In this document: positions 56,228 to 64,000 of the stretch, one piece after another
Layout of the letters: each line of letters opens with the position of its first letter
How positions within the stretch are numbered: position 1 is the stretch's first letter
DNA from: Dermatemys mawii
Lineage: Eukaryota > Chordata > Testudines > Dermatemydidae
DNA length: 64,000 bases
Assembly: GCA_007922305.1 (NCBI GenBank)
Contig: ML677326.1
Span: 54,492,785 to 54,556,784 of the forward strand
Reading direction: 5' to 3'
Made by a program: the position numbers and the translations under genes
Notes under the pieces: model-generated
The model's input: the letters and a program-made list of their open reading frames with translations, nothing else
Databases searched by the model: none
What the model was told of the DNA's origin: nothing

Positions 56228-57500
56228 GGTGTCATAGTGTAGGATGGCTCTTTATTGGTCTAAGCCCCACCTGTGATTAATTAGCTGTTTCCCCACTGAT
56301 GGGTTTGATTTATTTTACTGGAATTCATACAACCATTAAATTACAAGGGCACAGATAATATAAACAAGGTTCTCTAAAACTGACTAAGAAAAGTCCCTAT
56401 TACCTGTTTTTGCAAATTAACTTCAAAACCACAAAGATCAAAACCAGAACATTCTGAAATGCAAGGATGACGGTGACAGACATGCACTATCTTGGATAAA
56501 CCTTACTGAATTAAGTTTAATACCTTTGGGTTCTATTGTATCCAATTGTTTATGTGTTATTGTGAGATAGCATGTAACTTCTCTAAGAGGAGGAAGTATG
56601 CTAAAGTAATTCCTCCAGTTATCCGCCCTTTGATGCTTTGCCCCATGGAGAGGACCCGCTGACTGACTGATACCTATTCATGGTCTCTTCAAAGGTTCAG
56701 TTGGATTCTCAAAGAACCAGAAGACAATGAACAGATGTTGAGATAAATAATCTGGTGGTAAACTGACTCAGGGCTTTTGTTCTGATCCAAAAAATGGATG
56801 GGACCTCCAGTCCATGGATGACCCCAGTCCATAGGGAAGGGTTGGAAGGACTTTGGCTTACTAAGGCCTCATAATATTGTGGTCTTTTTCTGAGAAAAGG
56901 GTGTGATTACCTTGAAACCACAGGGAAACCCTTGGGTGAGGCTTTGAAGGACTGCTCCTGCCAAAGGCCACATTGGAGATAGAAACCACTGGTAAGCTTA
57001 TTAGAATGTCTGTATGTTCTTTTATTGTTTTTAATGTTTTCTCTGTAGTGCTTTTACCTGAAGAATAAAACAGGCTTGATTAGAAAGAACTGTGGGCAAT
57101 TATGCTGTTTGTCTCTGAAGAGAAAGCAAACAGGCCCACTTAGGCAGATTGGTTTTTTTTCTGGGAATAACATAGTGAAGGCAGGGAACTGTTCATCTTG
57201 GATATACCCTGCATCAGGAAAGAAAGAAACATGTGTCTCGATCCAAGACTGGTACACCTGAGGAGATGGAAACTTGAGAGGGGGATGACTTTGATGAACC
57301 ACTGAGGGGAAATTCAGATGTAGTTACCATGAACTGTGATGCTGACCATAACAGATAACGTAGAATGCCCATGGCTGCTTCCTGTGTTCCCTCTATATCA
57401 CAGTGGCTTAGGATGGGATGGCCCACAAAAGAAACTGGACTTAGTCTCACTTGGGTCTAATTAGCTACCTCCCAAATAATAGGTTTGATGCCTGGGATCA
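56228..57500 (+). mobile_element. Degraded LTR-type material with internal direct repeat
   Basis: Two related segments in the same orientation, at about 56240-56312 and 57410-57490, share TAGGATGG, then TAATTAGCT, CCC and GGTTTGAT. Between them, GGTAAGCTTATTAGAATGTC, TTTTATTGTTTTTAATGTTT and AATAAA at 57064-57069 look like the 3' end of an LTR with its poly(A) signal. I read it as overlapping, partly deleted LTR copies, but no intact pair of ends or target duplication is visible. Confidence 0.4.
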
Positions 57501-58080
57501 GTTGATAATCTGTAGGTCATTTGTTCTTTGGATGAAAGGCTAAAAAGTAACTCAGTTAGAGGTAAGCAGGTAGTTCTCTTTAAGAGAGAGCATTATGAAG
57601 AAATACCAGGCAGTAAAACCTGGCTTTGTGAAATTGCTGTTGAGCCTACCAAAGGACTGAAGAAACTGTAGGGTAAAGGAAAGGCTTGTTTTGAGGTAAG
57701 GTGAAACTTGGGCTGTGCTAATTTTAAAAAGTCAGATCCCAGGAGGAAGTGCCATTTGACTTACAAAAGTCTTAATGCAGTTTGATGACATCAAACAGGG
57801 GAAACTGAGGCAGCAGCATGGTCTGACATTGGCTCAGATACAACCTGATTACAATGGAGAAAGGACCACATATACACACAAGAACTTCTGTCACAGCAAT
57901 TTAAAATGATATAATATGAACTCACCGTAAATTTTAAAGGAGAAAGATACTGCAGTTCATTCACACTTTTTTCTTCTCAAGAAGGATTTGGTCCAAAAAT
58001 ATTGTTCTTTCTTCTGCATCCTAATTTTTTATTCATCTTCTTAGCTATTTGTTTTTACAAAATAAAATATGTGTAAATTG
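57501..58080. other. Possibly LTR-related or unique DNA
   Basis: AGGGTAAAGGAAAGGCTTG and CAGATCCCAGGAGGAAGTGCC may continue the LTR-like material; no edge can be set. Confidence 0.3.
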
Positions 58081-58170
58081 CTGACAATTCAAAGTATGAC
58101 TTTGACTCTGACAAACTTTGACTTTGACTCTGACAATTCAAAGTATGACAATTCAAAGTATACAATTCAG
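58081..58170. repeat. Short tandem (minisatellite-like) repeat
   Basis: Units built from CTGACAATTCAAAGTATGAC and TTTGACT occur two to four times in mixed order. Confidence 0.9.
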
Positions 58171-60589
58171 TACGCAAACCTGATCACACAAAAATGATGT
58201 CTAAATCTAATATAATTATAAAGTAGCGTTTACACGTGCAAAATCTACATACCTTAATTCTGACTTGTGCATCAAAATGCAGGCCTTGTTATGACATTCA
58301 CATTGAAAACTGCACCCACACTTTAATTTCAAGAAACTGTAATTAGTGAAACATAATACTGGGAACATAATTCTGATATCAGGGTCCTAGTCCTTGTCCC
58401 CATTGAAATCAAGGACAAAATTACCAGATCACTAAATTAGGGCAAAATCAGACACCAGACATGTTTTAGCAGCTTATTGAAATGTTCTCATCTATTTAAT
58501 TTGTGAATTGAAATCTATTGGTTAAATGCCAAAATGCTTATTTTAGTTTTTCCTTACACTTTAAACTTGTGTACCTTCTGATAAAACAAGCTGTCTATGC
58601 ACATATTGACAGTGGATATTTTTGCCCTATATTTCAAATGCACAACTATGTAGATTGTATCTGTGAAAGACAGAAACAAAGAGTACAAAAGTGCCAAAGA
58701 TTCAAAAAGTAAAATATTTTCATTTCAGACCACTGCAGTTTTATATCATAATAAATCTCATTCAGTGAAAAACAGCCCAACTAGGATTTTCTTTTTAGCT
58801 TAATAAACTATTGTTAACTGAAACACTAACTGAAGTAGCAACAGCAGATTCACAGGGCTATGGGCTCCCCATGATGGCACATAGAATGGACTTCCATCTT
58901 GAGCCATTCCTTGAAAGTCTTTTTTCCTTTTGGCAACAGTTAATACAGGAGGATTTAGGCTTCTTAAATCCTTCAAAATTGCATCTTCCAATCTCAATTG
59001 TGGTTGACCTTGTGCTGTCCTTCCTTCAACCTGAGCTCTATAAAAACATCTGTAAAAATATACATTCTTCTGCCCATTAGACATTGCAGTCACCTTGTTC
59101 TCACTGGGTAAAGTCTGCAACTCCCCAGGATCCTGATTGGGGACAAGGTGTATGGAGAAATAATTATGTGCAATTTTTACAGTGCCAAAAGTCTGAGTCA
59201 CATTTTGGAAACTCATAAACGAAAAAAACCCAAACCACCTGGGTTAGACTAAGTTTATGTAAATATGAATTCATTGTACTTTCCTTCCTGATGTAATATT
59301 CACACAATGTTCAGAAAATATCTTCTGCTTTTGAATCCTGCAAAGGAAAAAAAAATGGATTGGATCCACTTAAATGTCTATTGTTTGTGCTTCCTGCCAT
59401 TCAATAGTATTATATTGGACCAGTGTCCTCAAGCAGAGCACTTCTGTGCAATGATCTTGTTAGTCAAGCAGCATTATAGTAAGAAAACAATTGCTCACTG
59501 CCAGTATCTCCGAGGTGAACAAGAATGAGGAGGAACTTGGCCCTGAATAATGACAACTCAATGAGAATAACAAAAAAACCCAGAGCTCAGCTACTACAAA
59601 ATCAGGCCCAGCTATTAATGGAATTGATAATGCATCTGTAATCTAATAAAAAAACATATTCAAGCATTTTTGTCTGCCAGTTCATTTGGCAAAATCTGCA
59701 TGCTTTAGTGGCTAAGGTCTACAGTTGCAGTGTGTTTATAAATAAAGGACCAAATTCCATCCTCAGATGTGTATGTTTGACTCTTGTTGGCACCAATATG
59801 AGCTATAGCTACACATCCAGTGGAAGAATTTGCCCATAATAGCTAACAAATAGCTATAATAATAAACACCACATGTCTGTACTTATCAAAAACCAGGCAC
59901 ATGCAAAATAGCATGGCTTGACATTTTAAGCGATGTTCTGTGTGTAACAGAGCAACTTGGGCTTGTTTCCTATTAATACGATAATAAGCAATAAATAAGA
60001 ACACCATCATTTACTTAGTTATAACATGGAGATAGTTTTGTTTGTTGAAGCTAAGCCCATTTTATTGTGGATAGATGTTTTAACTGTGACATCTTCCTTC
60101 CAGTATTTGTATTGCCATCTACCTCTCATTATGTCAGAAATGGGGGGCAAAGCTGCTGCTTCTTTTGCAACCCCAACGCATACATAGACTAGTGGAATGG
60201 AGCAGCAGCTGACTCTTGCGGGAAGGTAGGACCAACTGATATTTCATCAGAGCACATTAGCATGCAGGAACCGAAAAAGGCCACATATCAGAATGAGGAG
60301 AGCATGAATGCTTCGTGGGATGCACTAGTGGGAGTCCATCATGGCTACTGCCTCATTTGAGCTTTTGGCACAAGCCTAAGAATAAGTGGTGCAAGTGCAT
60401 TTTTTCCAGGATCAATATGGAGTCCAAATTTTGCAAGTCTTAATCAAAGAACAAAGTCAGCTCTGTTTTCTGTTGCTAGTTTCAAAATCTCGGATTCTCC
60501 TAAAATTTCAGTTTTAGTATGGCCCTTGAGAGCAGTGAAAGTGCTCCAGCATATTCTGGGGAGAGGACTGCCTGATGAAAAGTTATAAG
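58171..60589. other. Unique DNA holding the longest motif-free open frame
   Basis: Mostly AT-rich. The minus strand 58800-59216 is open for 138 codons from an ATG. I see no signal peptide, membrane segment or known domain apart from a leucine run near the C-terminus, and no splice context, so I do not call it a gene. Overlapping plus-strand sequence is also partly open. Confidence 0.35.
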
Positions 60590-60672
60590 TATTTGTATAG
60601 CTCCATAAATGTGCTGGGTGCTTCATGAAATAAAGATGGAGTTCCAGCCCAGAAGAGCTCATACCCTAAGGC
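60590..60672 (-). repeat. L2-like 3' tail fragment
   Basis: TTTGTATAGCTCCATAAATG, TGCTGGGTGCTTCATGAAAT, then TTCCAGCCCAGAAGAGCTCATACCC follow the reversed tail order. Confidence 0.6.
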
Positions 60673-60734
60673 TCTGATTCTTATTCAGACTGGAGAATCC
60701 AAGCCTAAAATTAAGGCAAGAATGGGAGAAGATG

Positions 60735-60860
60735 GCAAATATTATTAATTTATCATTAGTAGTATTATGATAGCATCAAGGACTCCCAGTCACGGACAGG
60801 GCCCCATTGTGCTAGGCTCGGTATTAACATCAAACCAAAAAGATGGTTCTTGTTCCAAAG
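60735..60860 (-). repeat. L2-like 3' tail fragment
   Basis: ACTCCCAGTCACGGACAGGG, CCCCATTGTGCTAGGCTCGG and AAAAGATGGTTCTTGTTCC match the reversed tail 'cccagtcatggaccaggaccccattgtgctaggcgctg..aaaaagacggtccctg'. This is the clearest copy of this tail in the window and suggests moderate age. Confidence 0.85.
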
Positions 60861-62167
60861 GTAGGAGTTGAGAGGCAAAGGCACTATGCAACAACAGCAA
60901 GATCATGTGGTCACTTAGGTGAGTGCAGCATGTAACTTAAGAAGAATTACATTGTGGTGGTGTTTGTATTTTTTATAATAAAACAGTGGTTAAGCCCAGT
61001 GTTTGGAGAAAGAACTTGAAGCATGAAAGCAGGAGTGTGAAAAGACAAATAACCAGATGAACAAATAGGGTGAATATAGTAGGTATGGCAGGTAAGGAGG
61101 AAGGCATGAAAAGAGTTGGAGAAATCTAAAAGCTTTTCCTATTTCTCGTTATGTTGTCTTTTCATCTGTCCCTATGGAGAAAGCTTCCCCTTTACCAATG
61201 GTATATATAGAAATATTAAAACCAGACAGCTTTTATAGCTGAAGTTCCAGCCAGATTAAATTATTTTTAACAGTGTCTTTAAGATTGGCGTTTAAAATAT
61301 TTAGGAATTTCAAACTATTTCTATTTTATTTTAATTGGAAAGAAGTCAAAGCTAAGCCTGTCAAAGCAGCTTTACAGTCTGTTTTTAAAATAACAAGTTA
61401 GACTTTTCTCCTAATTTTTCAGACTATGAAAACATGTCTAGCATATACAGTATTATAGGAGAAAAGTAAATAATAGCTTATGTCATCCACATTTAATTGT
61501 TCTGATTCGTGGTTATACGAGAAGGCACAGATCTCTCTTGGAGAGAGAATTTTTTTAAACTTGAGTCTTCACAATAGTGAAAATTATAGGAGTTACTTCT
61601 GAGATGATTGTCATGAAGATAGAAATTCTGGTCTGTATGAGTAAATATTTCAGAGAACTAATCAAATCATTTAAAAAAAGACTCTCTACAAAAGGAGGAG
61701 ATTTTTACTTTCCTGCCTACAAATGGAAATTTTCACTCTTTTAAAAGCTCTGCGAACAGATGTTAAGTGGGAAGAGATGTATTTTATATGAGGCAAATGA
61801 TACATTAAGATTTTGCTCCTTGTTTCTTGTGTGATGAGAGAAATACGAATATAGATCACAAACCTAACTTATGCTCTGCACATGGGATTAGCAGTTTTGA
61901 AAATAATCACAGTAACCCTGTCTCTCTTCTCTATGTCAAAAGTCCATTGGCTTGTAAAATGCAGTTCATAGGCTAAAAGCAGGAAAAGTTCTAGTTTCCT
62001 ATGTTTTGCTGGTGAAACTGATATGAACATGAGCACAAGTTTCTGATTTCAAAGTAGCTGAAAGTTAATTAGGTTCCACAATAAATCTAAATAGTTCTCT
62101 GCAGCTGGGTGCAGATGAAGGAAAAAATAGAAAGGTTCTCAGTGAGTTATCACTATCACAAGATTTT
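60861..62167. other. Unique DNA, nothing recognised
   Basis: AT-rich with no frame above 60 codons that shows a motif. Confidence 0.4.
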
Positions 62168-62180
62168 CCCCCCCCCCCCC
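62168..62180. repeat. Poly-C tract
   Basis: Thirteen consecutive C residues, preceded by TTTT and followed by AAG. Confidence 0.95.
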
Positions 62181-63449
62181 AAGAAAAAACCTTCAGGAAA
62201 AAGTCTTTATCTTATCACAAAATACAAACAGTTTATTGTAGTATTGTTTTGTTTCTGTAATGAGACAAGTCTGTGGAAACCTCTAGTCTTCTTGTTTGTA
62301 TGTAGTAGAGATGTGAATGTAGTAAGAAGGAGTTTAGCAATATGCTTAGATTGTTTACCTCATCATGAGTAATGAATACAGGAGTTTGTTTGGCTTGTCT
62401 TTCCTAAGTTATCTTCTGTAAAAGGTACAGATTTGCAAGTAAAGTGTTTTCATGGTGTGTCATGGGTGAAGGAAGAGCTAGTCTGCAAGGAGACCAAATG
62501 TGGCTCAGATTACATCCAGCTTTAATTCTCAGAAATGTGCCCCAAAATTAATTCTGTGGGGCAAAAGATTCGTCCACAGAAAAATACTGACTTCATGACC
62601 ATAAAATGCCAGGCAACAAAAGAACTCACACAATGACTTTTTTTAATCCTAAAACATTGAGTCAGAAGGCTACAGCTACAGAACTGCCATTTTGTTTGAG
62701 CACTTCATATGATTTACAATAACTAAAGCCAAATAAACATCAGATTATGCAATATCTTTTCCAGGCATTGTAAAAGAAATAAATTGACAGCATTGGCCAA
62801 AATGTAAATAATATTGTCTCCAGAGAGAGCAGGCTAGAGTCCAAACTTGAGAAAGCAGATTTAAAAATAAACTCCATCAACAGAAGCTGTGACAAAACCT
62901 CTTTGGATGAAAAGGCTGGATACTTAATTAAAATATTAATGGCTACAATGAAGGAGATTAAAGTCATGTTGAATAAAATAGACTGTAATACACAGAGTTT
63001 ATACAAATATTTATAAGGATGTTGCAAATGATCAAAGGAGCAGAAGATATTCCAAGCTTCTTAGAGAAATTGGCTCCGTGGATTCTTAATTTAGACCCTT
63101 GAAAAGATCCAATTTTTCTCCTATTTAGTGTTTGTTGAGTGCCTAGCACAACTGAGCACCATTTTTGTTTGACCCTTTGCACTACTTTAACAAACATTAA
63201 TAATAATAATTAATAAATATGACCCATCTTATTTTATTACTAACCACCTACCTGTTTAAATTATAAATGCTGAGACTGATGTTTTGAGAACTATTATCTG
63301 TTACAGAAACACAAAACACAGAATGTATTTTACCAACAGCCAAGTCATGAAAGATAGATCTTAGGCATTATTTGGAATATTTTTTTCCACACTAAGTCCA
63401 GGAATTCAAGCCAAGCAATATGTATTTGTAACAATAAAAAAGCTTTTAG
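62181..63449. other. Unique DNA, nothing recognised
   Basis: AT-rich. Minus-strand frames at 62740-63027 and 62964-63197 overlap each other in different phases and show no motif. Confidence 0.4.
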
Positions 63450-63531
63450 GCAGAATTTCAAAAGTACCTAAATGATTTAGGAGCCCAAGTCCTGCTGATT
63501 TACAAATGACCAAATCTCTTTTGAAAATTTC
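63450..63531. repeat. Palindromic MITE
   Basis: GCAGAATTTCAAAAGTACCTAA on the left pairs with CTCTTTTGAAAATTTC on the right. From memory it is the diverged form of the turtle 'cagattttcaaaag...cttttgaaaatctg' palindrome. Confidence 0.75.
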
Positions 63532-63807
63532 AACCTTTTATGCAGACAAGAGCTGTATCCAGACTTCTTTTCTCAGGTAAATTGAGGGTTGACATGAGAG
63601 GAAATACTACTATTTCTGGGGTGGAGATTCTGATGAATAGCTGGAAGAATTCAAATTGCATCAGATTTGCAGTTCTAAGTTCTATGCGCCAGAGTGACTT
63701 GTTGAGATTTAATTCTCATTAACTGTATCATTATTATAAAATAATTCACCTCAGCAGACATGGGAACGTATAACACGGAGGCCAATGGCTTGTTTTCTCA
63801 TTTTAAG

Positions 63808-63860
63808 GGCCCGATCCAAACTTCACTGAAATTAACAGAAGGGCTTCCATTAAATACAAA
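63808..63860. repeat. Half of a palindromic MITE
   Basis: GGGCCCGATCCAAACTTCAC, TGAAATTAACAGAAGGGC and TTCCATTAAAT represent the left side and centre of the GATCCAAAG...CATTGAAGTCAATGG family; the right arm is lost. Confidence 0.55.
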
Positions 63861-64000
63861 GTATTAGAACTAAAATGCTTAGATGTTTTGCTTCTTAAAT
63901 GCATAAATACAGAGTCTCTCCTGAGCCAAGATGTGCTCAGCACAAGAAAAGAGAGGGAGACCCAGCTGTGGCTCTCCAACTATCAAACTGACCGAAATCT

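Noticed and set aside
1..64000. Bacterial, phage or plasmid systems, CRISPR arrays, riboswitches
   Set aside because: No operon structure, ribosome-binding sites, regular spaced repeats or bacterial gene families; the repeats are those of a vertebrate.

Overview
The window looks like vertebrate nuclear DNA, most likely from a turtle and probably a cryptodire. This rests on the repeats. There are several CR1 LINE pieces. A tRNA-derived SINE at about 29947 resembles, from memory, the cryptodire tRNA-Lys SINE. A 301-bp hAT element, many small palindromic MITEs built from motifs such as ATTGAAGTCAATGG, and MIR-like and L2-like fragments also fit. Base composition is AT-rich. I recognise no cellular protein-coding exon, no RNA gene, no CRISPR array and no operon. 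Nearly all open frames are short and lack codon bias, so the window is best read as a gene desert or a very large intron.

Region by region: 0-10 kb is mostly unique AT-rich DNA with a few MITE and L2-like relics and a 945-bp-spaced direct duplication (9.04-9.22 and 9.99-10.16 kb). 10-16 kb holds two CR1 fragments, a GC-rich block, microsatellites and a MIR. 16-22 kb is mostly unique DNA that may contain conserved regulatory sequence. 22.3-25.6 kb is a repeat cluster: a 297-bp MITE, a CT-rich block, and a LINE that was inverted during integration. 26-34 kb has fold-back elements, CR1 tails, the tRNA SINE and a 558-bp fold-back transposon. 36.1-36.9 kb is a probable LTR. 42.6-43.0 kb is an A/T-rich fold-back. 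45.8-52.5 kb carries a cluster of tRNA-headed SINE-like repeats. 52.6-57.5 kb is dense: a 98%-identical 250-bp inverted repeat, a 617-bp solo LTR with a 4-bp target duplication, a hAT element with an 8-bp duplication, and LTR-like debris. The rest is unique.

The best-supported structural result is the LINE at 23867-25579. Its 5' part lies on the minus strand, its 3' part on the plus strand, and the two parts abut in the protein without visible overlap or gap. An 11-bp target duplication encloses the whole element, and a 117-bp repeat with its own 8-bp duplication sits inside the inverted half. This is the expected product of twin priming. I found no new molecular system; the interest lies in these integration structures and in a few candidate regulatory stretches.
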